Shown: positions 10,303-21,999, counted from the first letter of the stretch. The stretch is 64,000 nucleotides of DNA from Fallopia convolvulus (GCA_964016875.1 OZ024735.1:13245699-13309698); one strand, 5' to 3'. The notes: generated from the sequence alone by a model not told the origin. Made by a program: numbers and translations.

Positions 10303-11909
10303 ATGGCAAGTTCAAGCAGACCCGCTACCCGAGCTCAGAAAAAGAGGAGGAATTAGAGGTCCCCATCCCCACCTCGCATGGATAATGTGATCTTAAGTAC
10401 TCAAGTCCAAGTGAATCGATACCGTGCCATTCTAGATAAGTACCACAACACTCGTTGGTTCTCGAAGTCTAGTGTCGTACACACGATGATTTACATGGAT
10501 GTCAAGGAGGCCTTCGTTATTCTCGGTGCATCTCATCTACTAAAGAAGGAGAATTTACCACACTTTCCGGCCCTCACATCTGTGTTTCTGGCCACTCTAG
10601 AGACTAGTTTTTCGTCGAAGACTTCGGCAGGACGGATCCGGTTTCAGCTCGGTAATGTGAGCCGTGAGTTCACCATGGCGGAGTTCAATGCAATTCTGGA
10701 GCTCCCAAACCCTTCTAGAGAGTACAACTTGAAAGATTACAGGGTGACTCAGACTTGGAGCTATATCACTGGGAGGTCCAATCCTCCACAGCGGCATTAT
10801 CTGGGGCAAGCATCATCAACCCCATCTTCCGGATCATTCTCCGAGTCTTAGCCGCCACATTCTGGCCGAAGAGAGAGTTGAACAGGCCAACAAGGATGGA
10901 AGTTGCTTGTCTCCGCACTATCCTTTTCAAGGAGCCCGACCCTTTGAATTTGGGGTATGAATGGCTCTACTACATAGAGAAATCAACCAAGTCCAAGGAA
11001 GTTTGGTGTGGTAACTTGGTCAGTCTTTTGGCCACAAACCTTGGAGTCGACCTCACTCGCTACACACCGGCTCATGCTCAGTTACTCAACAAGAACTATT
11101 GGTATAGTTCCGGTATTTTCATTCAAGCGGAGAGAGGGTTTAAAGTAAGAGTTCAAAACCGCCTTGTTACACCCACCTTCGATATATTGGAGTTACTCTA
11201 TGTACCAAATTGGTACGGGGCGTGGACGGGACATGCTTTCCCATTGGAGCCCAAGCCGGAGGATGAGCTATCACTTAGGCCTTGTGAGACAAGGTTTGAG
11301 CGAGAAGGTGAAGAGATGGATGAAGATGAAGATGAAGATGAGGATACCGAGGTTGCTGGCAATGACACTGAAGAAGCCGACACAGAGGGAGGCACTGAGG
11401 AGCTTAACTTTGAGGAAGAAGATCTCGACGCTGAGGTTTTAGGCACCAACATCCTCGTTGACGAGCCCACCAGGCTCATAAACGATCATTTCCAGCCTTC
11501 TACATCTGATGCTAACGAGGTACCCAAGGTCGTTAACGACCCACCAAGGGCAGCTACCGACCCACCGCCAGCTCCTACCGACCCCTACTCTTATGGACTT
11601 GTGCCATACAACCCGGTGCTTCACCATGAACACTTTCAGCCTCACTACCCACCACCTCCTCAGCCTGAGTACACTGGATCAAGCATTCCGCCACCATGGG
11701 CCGAGGATCTTTCTGCACGGATGCAACAGCTTCACCTCCAGCAGGACCACATTCATAGGAGGATGGATAGATGGGAGACTGTCTGTTCAGCTCGGATGAC
11801 ATTTGAGGATGAGAGACATCGTCAGAGAAAGACAGAGGATGCTGAGCATTGGAGGACGATGTATGACTTCATGGGGAACTTTGAGCACTATTTTCCTCCA
11901 CCTAACTGA
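10303..11909 (+). pseudogene. Athila ORF-1-like protein, broken
   Basis: A Met at 10303 opens a frame with a TAG at 10354-10356, then continues from Met 10378. The N-terminal half has KTSAGRIRFQLGNVSREFTM and AEFNAILELPNP, resembling the Arabidopsis retrotransposon ORF-1 (ATHILA ORF-1) family. A frameshift near 10755-10790 leads to the second half, with IINPIFRIILRVLAATFWPK and a C-terminal run of acidic residues (about 11310-11430). That is followed by a proline-rich tail with NDPPR/TDPPP repeats, again encoded by the palindrome. In Athila elements such a gene lies downstream of pol and its role is not established. With one stop and one frameshift this copy is dead. Confidence 0.7.
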
Positions 11910-13656
11910 TGATTCAGCTTGAAGATGTTTTCCTTGTTTTTCACTTCTGAGACTTTGTAAGTTTTTGTTTTCTCTTTTCTTGTTTTCTTGTGTTTTTCTT
12001 TTCTATTTCTTCCTTTCTTCCTATTTTTCTTACAGTGGGGACACTTTAATTTTAAGTATGGGGTGGGAGAAAGTAGAAACTTTTGTGTCTTGTTTTTTTT
12101 TTGTGCTTTATTTTAAGTAGTTCTCTTATGTCGAAAAAAAATAAAAAAGGGAAAAATCGAAAAAGTTTTGAAATATAAAAAAAGAGGTCTTAGAATTGAT
12201 AGATATCCCTTTTTTAGGTTCTAGGATAGTAGTTGCTAGCATGATCACTTAATTCCTTGCAAACATGTCTTTGAGAATGTAGCCGGATTCTTATTTTGAA
12301 GTTGTTTTTTAGGAAGGAATAGCATTTGATGAAATTTAGCACATATACCTTCTTAGCATAAGTGATGCAATCCAACAAAAATTTCTACCTTGTGAGTTAT
12401 TTTTGGCCTTATAAGGAGAACATTAAAAATCCCTCTTCTTTTCTTGTGTGATTTACTCTCTATATGCATATTATCTCTTGGAATTGTGATGGTTATCTAT
12501 TTCTTGAGACCCGTATGAGATTTATAGTTCATTACTTGTGAAAATTAGAGGATAGAGAACTTATTTTTCATAAGCCCTATTAATCCTTATCCACCTTTAC
12601 ATTATCCTTCTTTTGACAACCAATTTTAGCCTGAAGCCTTTTATTTTTTTAAGCTCCACAAAATTTGTTCCCTAGCCGATATAGCTTGACCCTATCCTGG
12701 GATTAGGACATAGATTTGGAGAGGTAAATTGTTTTGTTGAGTGTAAAAAAAAAAGGGGAGTGAAATATAATGTTTGGTTCGAAATTGAGGGATTACTGGG
12801 AAGGGTAGATTGGAAGTCTCTTGTTTTTAATAGTTGCGATAAGAAAGATCTCTTGGTACAAAAGATGCACAAAATAAAGTTGTTGGTTGAAAGGAAGTTG
12901 TTGAAAGGGAAGAGGAGTACACGATGAAGCTCGTTAACGACCCTAAAGGGACTCGTTAAGGAGGCAGCGAGAGGCAAAGAAAGTATAAAAAAAATTGATG
13001 AATGAAAAAGAGAAAGAAATGAAGAAGTAAGAAATGCATTCAAGTTCATATAGATAAGCCGGAGATTCTTTTGTTTTATGAGACTTTCTAGGATAATAAT
13101 GGGTGAGTGAAAATAAGTGTGCATAATGAGAGAGTGAGTTTGGTATATGTTTTTATGAGAGTTTTGATGTTATGTGTGAGTTTTTAGGAGTCTTTGATTT
13201 CCGGAGATTATTAGCACCACATAGCCAAAAATTTCCACGCCTTATTGTCTTTACCAAGCTCCATTACAACACGGCCGAATGGAAGCTTCTATGAAGTTTT
13301 TCATTGAGCCCCCTAAGTTCTCTTGATGATTTTTGCATGTTTTGACAAATCTTGGGTGGAGAGTATTGGTGATATAAGTTCCAATTTCTATGAGTTTTTG
13401 TATATAAGATGAGTTGAGAGATTGAATTTATGAGCCCAAACACTTGAGAGTTGAGAGAAACACATTATCCCTTGTGAGGTTGGATTGTATTTTCTTGTGT
13501 CTATTTTAGGTGTATATATGTTGATGACGTTAATAGTCCTTTGCTAATTTTCTTCTAGATATTTTGATGTTGCTTTTTAGATGATGGCTATAATTTGATG
13601 AGTATGTTGTTTGGTTTTGATTATTGTTTAGTGATTGCTTGAGGACAAGCAAGTCT
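11910..13656. other. non-coding 3' internal region of inner element
   Basis: No credible gene. A PPT-like AAGTATGGGGT lies at 12054-12064, shortly after CAGTGGGGACAC. The palindrome TCGTTAACGA at 12931 is paired with TCGTTAAGGA at 12953. The part at 12330-12720 parallels 2640-3020 of the outer element. Confidence 0.6.
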
Positions 13657-13671
13657 AAGTATGGGGTATTT
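13657..13671 (+). promoter_or_regulatory. polypurine tract of inner element
   Basis: AAGTATGGGGTATTT lies directly before the 3' LTR and is identical to the outer element's tract at 3903-3917. Confidence 0.75.
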
Positions 13672-15189
13672 TGATGTTCGTGTTTTTAGTATAGTTTTTG
13701 ATAGGTTTTATTAGGATATTAGGACTAGATTTGATAAGTTTGGGTTTAGTTCTATGTGTTTTTGGATTAGTTTTGCATATTTTCTGAAAAGTATGGAAGC
13801 TACTCTGTTTTGTGTCTTTTTGTAGGTTTTAGCAAGGAAAAGGTGTTGTTTGGAGCTGAATTTGGAGAGCTATGATAAGAGATGGAGGAATACAAGATGA
13901 AGAAGCTGAAGTTCGAGTTTTTGGAAGAGAAGTGTTGAAGAAAACCAAGCCCAGGCTCGTTAACGAGGCTGTGAGGGCTCGTTAACGACGCCACGAGATG
14001 AAAATGTTCGAGAGTTGACTTTGTGACTCACCGATCCTGTGCGGGAATTTATTTCCGTGTCGGTAGAGTATCTTTTTATGATTTTAGGGTTATTATATTA
14101 TGTATTTTAGGTCTTGTTATCTTTTGAGATTTGTATTTCTATCTTTTAGAATAGATTCTATCTTTTTAGGAAAGTTTATATCTTTTAGCCTTTTTTAGTT
14201 TCTAGCCTCTTTTTAGTATAAATACCCTTCTATCTAGCATAGAAAGAGGAGGTCGAATTTTGGAGAATAGAGTGGAGAGAGGAAGGAGAGCCGAGAGAGA
14301 GAAGGACGGATCGGAGTCGTGATCGAAGGAGCTCGGTAGACGAAAGTTACCGGGGTCGTTAGTCGTGTTTTTGATTTGGTATTTCGCTGTTTTTGGTTTC
14401 TTGTTACCAGGGTCGTTAGTCGTGTTTTTGATTTGGTATTTCGGTGTTTTTGAGTAGTTTTTTGTTTTCAATATTTTCTTTGATTAAAGTTATTAGTTTC
14501 TTAGTCATGATTAGTGAGTAGTTTTTTTTATCTAGGGTCGGGGTTGAAACCCGGCATAGTTGTGCATGTTTGGTGAGTAAGATTATGTGTTGAATGCCTT
14601 TTATCTATTGTTGAGATTGTTTTTTGTGCTTATACTAAGATGAAAGTTGAGGTAATTTGAGTTGTTGACTTGATTGAAAGAGAAAGTTATAAAGTTGAAG
14701 GTTGATATTGTTTGAATATGAAAGTTTCTAGCTTTAGATCCGAAACAAGCAATTGGGTGAGTTAGTTTATGAAAGTAGATTAATTTGCTTGCTAAGTCAA
14801 TGAAAGTTGATACGTCTATCTATTTAAAGGCATGATATTTATCTTCTTACGAGCTTGTATGCATGACTATGTTGTGGTAACCCTTGTCCTGGATATTTTC
14901 GTTTTTATTTGATTTCTTTCAAGATCATATTCGTTACTGAGTTCGTTGGCTGGGTACCGAACCTGTCTAGGTCGTTAGTTTTGGGTTTTTTTTTTATTTT
15001 CGGTGGTTAGTTAACGAGGCTGACAACTTCGTTAACGAGGTTGCTTGTTTGTTTTGTTTGCTTTTGTTTCAATTTTTTTAGGAATCGATAGATAAACAAA
15101 CCTTGCTTCTCGTGGAACGATCCTGACTCCCCTATACTCAGCGGGGTCTTGACTATAAATTTATTTGTTGTCAATCAATCCTCTCAACA
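13672..15189 (+). repeat. 3' LTR of inner element
   Basis: This is the direct repeat of 4978-6477, 1518 bp long, with TATAAATA at 14217-14224 and palindromes at 13957, 13979 and 15029. Near 14400-14460 a second copy of a GGTCGTTAGTCGTG segment replaces sequence present in the 5' LTR. Confidence 0.92.
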
Positions 15190-15194
15190 TTGAC
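15190..15194. repeat. target-site duplication TTGAC, right copy
   Basis: It matches 4973-4977 and lies directly after the inner element's terminal CA. Confidence 0.9.
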
Positions 15195-15440
15195 ACCTTT
15201 ATGTGATTAAAGCATTATCTTTATGTTTCATTAGCATTGGCATGCATAATGGTTGTTTGGGGATACCCTAAACCTTAGAATTTCTCTTCCTTGATATAAA
15301 AATCCTTCCTTTTCTCTCTTGCTTGCGCTCTAAGTAACAAATTTTGGTACATGACTTTCTCCCGTGGACGAACGTGACTCCCCTGTACTCAGTGGGGTCT
15401 TGATTATAAATTTATTTATTGTCAAGAAACCCTATCAACA
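15195..15440 (+). repeat. outer-family LTR A, right part
   Basis: This continues LTR A after the inner insertion and ends CCTATCAACA, as LTR B does at 16735. It aligns with 16495-16735. Confidence 0.85.
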
Positions 15441-15442
15441 AG

Positions 15443-16735
15443 TGACGCCTTTTTAGTCGTGTTTCTAGGGTGTGTTTTTAGTGTGTTTGAGTCTTTTTCT
15501 TTAGTTTTGTGTTTTATTTTGAGTCGTGTGTGTAGGTTTTTGTATTTTCTTAAGATATGGAGTCTACATAAGCTTTGGTGTCTTTATAGGTTTTGAACCT
15601 GTTTTGAAGCATATTTTGATGAAAGGAGGAAAGTACTTAAAGATAGCACTCAAGAATAAAGTGAAAATGAAGAAAAGCACAGAATCATGTTTGAGCTTGG
15701 AAAGAATTAGAGAAACTCGTTACAAGGACATAGGAAAAAGAATCGAGTCAAACGGAGGTGTAACAAACCCACTACGGAAGTTTTACTCTAGGCTGTTTTC
15801 AGTGCTGAATAGGCTCGGTACCGAGGGTAACAGGGTCGGTACCGAGGCACTCTGGATCGCAATGAAGACCGAGTCGGCGCAATTAAAAGACTTTTATCTT
15901 ATATCTTTTATGTTCTTAGATAGATAGAAGGGATATATCTTATTAGAAGATTTATTTCCTTAGAGATAGCTCTTAGATAGATTAGTTTCTCTATAAATAC
16001 TCTTGTTCCCCCTTTAGTTTTCTTATCATTCAAGTTAGATAGAGTAGAGAATAAAGAGAAGAGAGAGAGGAAGCTATGTGGAGAGGAGAGAGTAGTTGCT
16101 TGGAGGACAAGTTTCGTTTTGAATTCAGTTTGTAAGCCTTTCTTTCTTAATTCAATTGTTTTGTTTTCAATTATGATGATTAGTGAGTAGTCTCTCCTTC
16201 TAAGGTTGGGGTTCAACCTAACAATGGTTGTGCATGCTTGTTTGATCATCTCTTGATTGTTTTTATTGTATAATTCTATTCTCTTGCTCTTAATCCTTGA
16301 AACGAAAATTGAAGGGAATTTCTCATTCATAGTTAAAGCGAAAGCGGAAACCTTGAATCAGAATAGTCAATTTAGGATTTTGAAGCGAAAGCGGATCTAT
16401 CATAGTTGAAGTAGAAGAGATTAGATAGTAAGTTTATTGATTGAACGAAAGGTAGTTGATTTACTTGCTTAGGTTCACGAAAGTTGACACCTTTATGTGA
16501 TTAAAGCATGATCTTTATGTTTCATTAGCGTTGGCATGCATAATTATTGTTGTGGGGATAACTTAAACCTTAGAATACCTCTTCGTTGATATAAAAATCC
16601 TTGCTTTTCTCTCTTGCTTGCGCTCTAAGTAACAAAACTTGGTACATGACTTTCTCCCGTGGACGAACCTGACTCCCCTGTACTCGGCGGGGTATTGATT
16701 ATAAATTTATTTGTTATCAAGAAACCCTATCAACA
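15443..16735 (+). repeat. outer-family LTR B
   Basis: The LTR is 1293 bp, starts TGACGCC two bases after the end of LTR A and ends CAACA. TATAAATA lies at 15992-15999. Palindromes TCGGTACCGA lie at 15815 and 15836. It is followed by AAT and a primer binding site, so it sits in the 5' LTR position of a further element copy. Confidence 0.88.
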
Positions 16736-16738
16736 AAT

Positions 16739-16756
16739 TGACGCCGTTGCCGGGGA
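16739..16756 (+). promoter_or_regulatory. primer binding site of outer family, tRNA-Asp with one mismatch
   Basis: TGACGCCGTTGCCGGGGA lies three bases after LTR B. It differs from the inner element's site at the third base. Confidence 0.85.
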
Positions 16757-17035
16757 GATTTCAATAGTGCCAAGTTTTGTTCTTTTAGCGTTTTTCGGGA
16801 CTCTACAAAGTCGGTAACGACCCCCCAGGGTCGGTACCGACCCTGTCAGCAAACCTAGTTTTTCTTTTTTATTTATTGACCGACCCTATCAGCTAACCCA
16901 GTTTTTCTTTTTTATTTGCTTTTAGGATCACAGTTGAGTCATTACCGACCCTACCCAGGGTCGGTACCGACCTTGCCGAAAAATAGTTGATTCTTTCTTT
17001 TCAGTTTCTGTTTCACGGGATCACTGCAGGCTCGA
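16757..17035 (+). mobile_element. 5' internal leader of outer-family copy
   Basis: This short internal region holds two palindrome pairs: TCGGTAACGA 16811 with TCGGTACCGA 16831, and TCATTACCGA 16939 with TCGGTACCGA 16961. A near-repeat of a TTTTTCTTTTTTATTT segment occurs twice. It breaks off near 17035 before any gag start. Confidence 0.65.
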
Positions 17036-18650
17036 TTATACTAAGGTGGTGCAGAATCCACCGAGATGGAAATGGAACGATTGATGGAGTGAATGGAAGT
17101 GGATTGATGAAGTGTTGAATATGGATGTTGAGTCTTGGATATTACGCACCAAGATCAACAAACTAAGTTGAAAGAACGTCGGATATGATTCACCAACGAT
17201 CAAACAATGAGAATTGAAACGAAAAAGTGCAAGCAACTTAGATTGAAAAGTAAACAAAAGAGAGAACATTCATTGTTTCAAGTCTTTTTTCACAAGGAGG
17301 CCAAAAACAAGGGTTTTAACCATAGCCACGCCTCTCCACAACTCAGCCCATACTTCTCTCTAATTACATAAAACACCCTTAAGTTTCAAGAAATTTAACT
17401 TAAAACCCTTAACAAAACATAAGTCAAGTTTTAGCACTAGTCAAACCAATAGTCACAAGAACACTCCAAGCTTCACCGTCATTAGCCATCGGAAACTTAT
17501 GAGCCATGAGTTCCACCTTGATTTTTTCTAGTATTGCCTTAGCTAGGGATTGCATGATGCGCCCAAGATAGGGCATGGCTCCTTGACTCGGCTTCTTAGC
17601 GCCTCGAACACCGGCCTTGTTTTCTTGTCCAAGTGCAGGCTCCCCTTTATCATGCACATTGGGCTTGTCTTTAGGGCTAGAATCCTCACTCGATTCATGG
17701 ACAAGGCGCCATCAAAAGTGCCCGAAGTAGTGGCACCATCCCTCAAAAGCCAAGGCACACAAAGGTCGGAAACCAGCGTGTGCAACATCGCCCCATTAGG
17801 CACGGTATCGAGCGTCGCACCCTCGACAAGAGCCTCGGTATTGAGAACGTCATTCGGTAGGTGCTCGATAGAAGGTATGGTAGACGAACTCACATCACCG
17901 ATGGACTTGGCTTCAAAGCCCTACTCGGCGCGTCAAGGCAAGGCGTCGAGGCGTCCAGTGTTGGATCATGCCCCTCCTCATGCTCTTTCTCTTGTTGTGG
18001 TAGAATCAAATCAAAACACCTAACTACTTAAAGACATCAAATTATGTCAAAACACCTAACTATATATTATGAACCTATAATATGCAAAATGTTCGAATCC
18101 CACACTTTCGTTGGCGCGATACATGCCTTAAGCACCAAATTGTAAGAATTGGCATTCATGTCAATTCGAGATTAATCCATATGAGTCAACAAATTGAACA
18201 TATCAAGAGGCAAGACCTCAATCATGCATCAAGTTAGCATACAATTAATAATTACACACTTACCATTTATATGAACCTAGAACATCAAATTTCCCTAGAT
18301 TGAAGCATAAAATCCATTAATATGTGAATTTCAACCCTAATATGAACCAAATTTTGGATTTAAACAATACATTTCAGAAAACCCCTAGAATGTTACTCAA
18401 CAAAGAAGTATGAACCCTAAAATTCGAATTGAAACATGAATAAAATCACACTTACCTTGTTGTGTTTTCTTCTTGATTTCCTTTTTGTTTCCATAGTTTT
18501 TGATGGATTCAAGTACAAGAGAGACATATTCGAGTGCGAGAAGAAGTTGGAGCAAGTCATCACCATGAACAAGCTCATGGTTAAAACCCATAAAACCCCG
18601 AGATCAAACAAAGAACCAACTAACGGGCACAAATCTAAACCACTCTTACC
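17036..18650. other. unassigned stretch, probably an old minus-strand mobile element
   Basis: Apart from the decayed frame at 17424-17893, I recognise nothing certain. Read on the minus strand, a TTACA end near 18140 is followed by TTTGGTGCTTAAGGCATG (around 18135-18118), which resembles the start of the internal region of some plant LTR elements. If so, 18140-18650 would be an LTR, but I found no second LTR copy and no TSD. Confidence 0.3.
17424..17893 (-). pseudogene. unrecognised degenerate coding stretch
   Basis: Two overlapping minus-strand frames (17893-17543 and 17657-17424) read as one protein broken by a frameshift near 17650. The second half is rich in Lys and Ala (AKAILEKIKVELMAHK). 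I cannot assign a family. Its position downstream of a primer-site-like string suggests a gag-like remnant, but that is speculative. Confidence 0.25.
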
Positions 18651-18973
18651 AAGATGCAAAGTCCCCCACCGGAGACTTCTTATAGTTGAGAGGGATCCCT
18701 AGATATTTAACTGGCTACACAACCCTTTCAAACCCAAGGACCTCTTCCACCCTCCTTTTGTCCTACTCATCCAACCCCCTAATTCACCTTGGCTCGTTGC
18801 TTAACAAAGCTTACTTTATCCTCCATAGCTTCCCTTAACTCTTTTCTTGCTCGGACAACCTCTTCATGAAGATCCTCATCATAAGGGTTGTTGTGGATAT
18901 CCCGATGCAAAGAGGCTACTCTCTCTAGCCCCTGCTTGACCTTCCCTACCAAGTCATTCAAAGAAGTCTTATT

Positions 18974-20115
18974 CTAACTCCTAAGCACCCCTTTGAGACT
19001 CTTCAACTTGGACACAAGAACATATTGTATTGAACCCCTCAGATCGCCCTCCCAAGCACACAACACCCTTTCCTTGAAGCCCTCCTTAATATCCCAAAAG
19101 TTCCTAAATTTAAAGGAAATATTTAAACGCCTCCAATCCTCAAACACCGAGACCACCTGCGGGGAATGGTCCGAAAGCATAGGATCACCAAAGTAAGCTT
19201 TGGAAAGAGGGAAGAAATCACGCCAAGAGTCATTCACCAACACCCAGTCCAACTTCCACAAGATTCTCTCAACCCCTTTTCCCGAGTTATTCCAAGTGTA
19301 TTGGAACCCCAAGTAATCTAAGTCGGCCATCCCACAATTCGTGACCATATTCAAGAGCTCCTTAAAATCATTAATCACCTCTCTACTTGGATTACATTTA
19401 TCATCCGACTCTAGCAAACAATTAAGATCACCATGATAACCCATGACACCTCACAAGAGTCGGCAAACTCCCTCAAGAACTCTCATGTATGCACCCTCTA
19501 CCGGGAAGTATTAGCCCCATAAATAATCGAGATAAAGGATTCGAATTTACCGTCCACCGACGTGGCCTTTGCGTGCATGATTTGATTCGAGACGTACTCC
19601 ACCGAAACTTCAAACATCCCTGAATCCCACAACAACAACAACATACGTCCCGGATTGATAGCACCATTATTCGTAGCATGCTTCCAATTTCGGGACAACA
19701 TCTTCTCAACTACTCCTTCCATTCCTCTTTCTACCTTAGTCTCCAAAAGTGCTAGCATCCCGAGATGTTGAGCAAAACATATGTTAGAGGCCATCTCACA
19801 CTTAACTTTATTGTTAAGCCCTCTAACATTCCAAAAGCCAAAACAGGAGCTAATCATAATCACTGTCGGAAGGGCTACTACACCCTCATCTCCATGGCTC
19901 CCACTCTTCGGAGTTCGTAGCTTGTACTTCCTGCTTCCTCTCACTACACTCCACCCATCACCTTCACCCTTTGGATCACTCTTCCCTTTTCCCTCCTTTC
20001 CTTTTTCTTTCTTGCCTTTTAAACCGACCCTTAAGCTTATGACTACCTCCCACTCAATAGGAGTGGGGGTGATCATAACCAAGTCCTCCACATAGCACAC
20101 TTCCACCGTCACCAA
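18974..20115 (-). pseudogene. LINE endonuclease domain
   Basis: The endonuclease nicks target DNA for target-primed reverse transcription. The first part (20115-19498) contains FWNVRGLNNKVK and the catalytic Glu in LALLETKV. After a frameshift near 19450 come GDLNCLL and the conserved SDHSPQ near 19160, then FKFRNFW. A stop near 18974 is followed by the in-frame tail to 18779. The order and motifs are those of the exo/endonuclease/phosphatase family in plant LINEs. Confidence 0.8.
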
Positions 20116-20168
20116 GTCTAGGCCAAGGTCCTCTTCAACCCCTCATTCCTCATCATCATCATGATCAC

Positions 20169-21863
20169 TCAAAATTTGCACAACATCTCTTGGCCATCAA
20201 CATCTCGACCCCTAACAAAATCACCATCCTCTCGAACCTCAACATCTCGAGCCTCTTCATCAAGATCAACCTCCTTGAGCAAGCCAACAACATGCTCTTC
20301 CCCGAGTTTTGCTTCACAATAAACTTGGGTCGGATTAACAACTGGCTCCTCAACATCTAGACTAGCCACCCCCTCCTTGGTAACCAAGTTTTCCTCGGTT
20401 CCCATAGCTTTTTCATTTTCCTTCGGCCTTTATGAAGGAATGTCCTTCAAGGCCTCTTCTTGCAACCCAAGGCAGGTCTTCTTCTCTCCTAACCCTTCTC
20501 CACCCCCACTCGCTTCTTATTATTGTTGACTTGGTCGAACTTGTTCTTCTCCTTCTCTTTGCAAAAAGCTTGTGTATGCCCAAAGTTCTTGCAAAGAGTG
20601 CATCCCCATGGAATCCACTCAAACTCGATCTTGCTCTCAAACTTCTTGCAACATTTTCTCACAAGCTTGAGCCATTTTCGGTTGGCCTCCTCCATTGTGA
20701 TCTCCACAAGCAAACAGGCATATGAAATTCTTTCCATCATCGAGGTGACACGATCCACACATATTGGATTTCCAATCATGTTCCCTATGACACTTAACAA
20801 GCGCTTGGATGACAGAATTACGGGGTCTAGGTCAAGCACTCTGACCACATCGGCATTGAGGCAAAACTCGTCCAATCAATGGTCATTCCAAGCTCCCACT
20901 CCTTCAACACTAGCGGTTTGTTGCCATGGAGAAGCCATGGTCCGTTATCTAGGACCCATTCACGATCCTTCAACGATGCAAAGCTAATGATGAACACTCC
21001 ATTATCTTTCAAATAAATTTTTTGGAGTGGCAACATCCCATGCGGCCTTGACAAAGGCTTGGAGACTTCTAATAGTGACCTTGGCACCGACTACAAAGCC
21101 AATGAGGGTAGCCTTCCATGCATCTTGTTCTTACATAAAATTATCCTAAATCAAACTCATAAACATCCCTATTGGCCAAGGGGATCACATCGAGTCTCTC
21201 ACAATCAAGGATAATTCTATTATCGGTAACCGCTTCCTTGTAACTTAAAGGAGCCGTTTTGGGTGTGAGTTTAGAGGATAGTTGGTTCCCTATAATATTC
21301 AAAGAAGACTTGCTACTTTCCCCCCTTAGAAATTAAGGAGAGAGACGTTGGAAGAAAGATTTGGAGGCTGGAAAATATTGCTTGGAAGTTGGTGGGAAAG
21401 GCTTTACCAAAGACGAAAGGGAATCTCCTAGCTTTTCCATTGCCTTCCCTTGCTTACCCAAAAGAGTAGATGTCCCTTTCATCACATGTGTGCCTTGGAA
21501 ATCCACCTTTGACCCTTGGGGCTGCTCAAAATTTAAATCTTTGGCCATGTCATGTTCACCAAGCCCTAGTGGCTCTTTTTGGCCGACACCACCACCCAGA
21601 CCATCGCCGACACCGCCCGGCGTCCCAGAACACCCTCCACCACTTTGACCACCATTTTTGATGGTCGAATCTAGCCCTTTGCTCTTAGAAGAGAGATTCC
21701 TCTTGAAAGCTTCCACTTGGGCTTCAAGCTTCTCAAGAGTCCATGCCTCAAAATAAAGCTTCTTGCCCACATGTGTAACCTCTTCTCTAGCCAACCTTGA
21801 ATCCGAGATTTGCAAGCCCCCCTGCAAGGGCGTGCCTTCTCCATCTCCCCTCTTAGGTCCCAT
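20169..21863 (-). pseudogene. LINE ORF1-like region, DUF4283 plus CCHC zinc knuckle
   Basis: ORF1 of plant L1 LINEs binds element RNA. The first 176 codons (21863-21333) are low-complexity and Gly-rich, with a charged helix. The DUF4283 part reads KDREWVLDNGPWLLHGNKPL at about 20950-21000, crosses a frameshift near 20870, and continues with VIGNMIGNPICVDRVTS and a family-typical RISYACLLVEI. The knuckle CTLCKNFGHTQAFC lies at about 20555-20600. An acidic linker follows (20405-20169). Stops and frameshifts show decay. Confidence 0.7.
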
Positions 21864-21999
21864 CTCCTTGCTCCAAGACTCCTCCTTTGCTTTACCATGG
21901 CTAGACTACAATTATGAACTACTAAACCGATTAGCCCCCGACCTTGCCATTTTAACCAAGAACCACTTCTAAACTAGAATTTTGAGCACTTACCTCATA

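Larger units (their letters stand above)
4978..15189 (+). mobile_element. complete non-autonomous Athila-like LTR retrotransposon (10.2 kb)
   Basis: The element has two LTRs (4978-6477 and 13672-15189), a perfect 18-nt tRNA-Asp primer site, a gag gene, a remnant polyprotein end, an Athila ORF-1-like gene, a polypurine tract and 5-bp TSDs. It lacks protease core, reverse transcriptase, RNase H and integrase, so it must have been mobilised by enzymes supplied in trans. The LTRs still match closely apart from a replaced patch near 14400-14460, which suggests a moderately recent insertion. It lies inside LTR A of a sister family. Confidence 0.9.

Noticed and set aside
11198..11479. Ser-rich minus-strand frame
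   Set aside because: Shadow of the Asp/Glu-rich part of the ORF-1-like gene on the plus strand.
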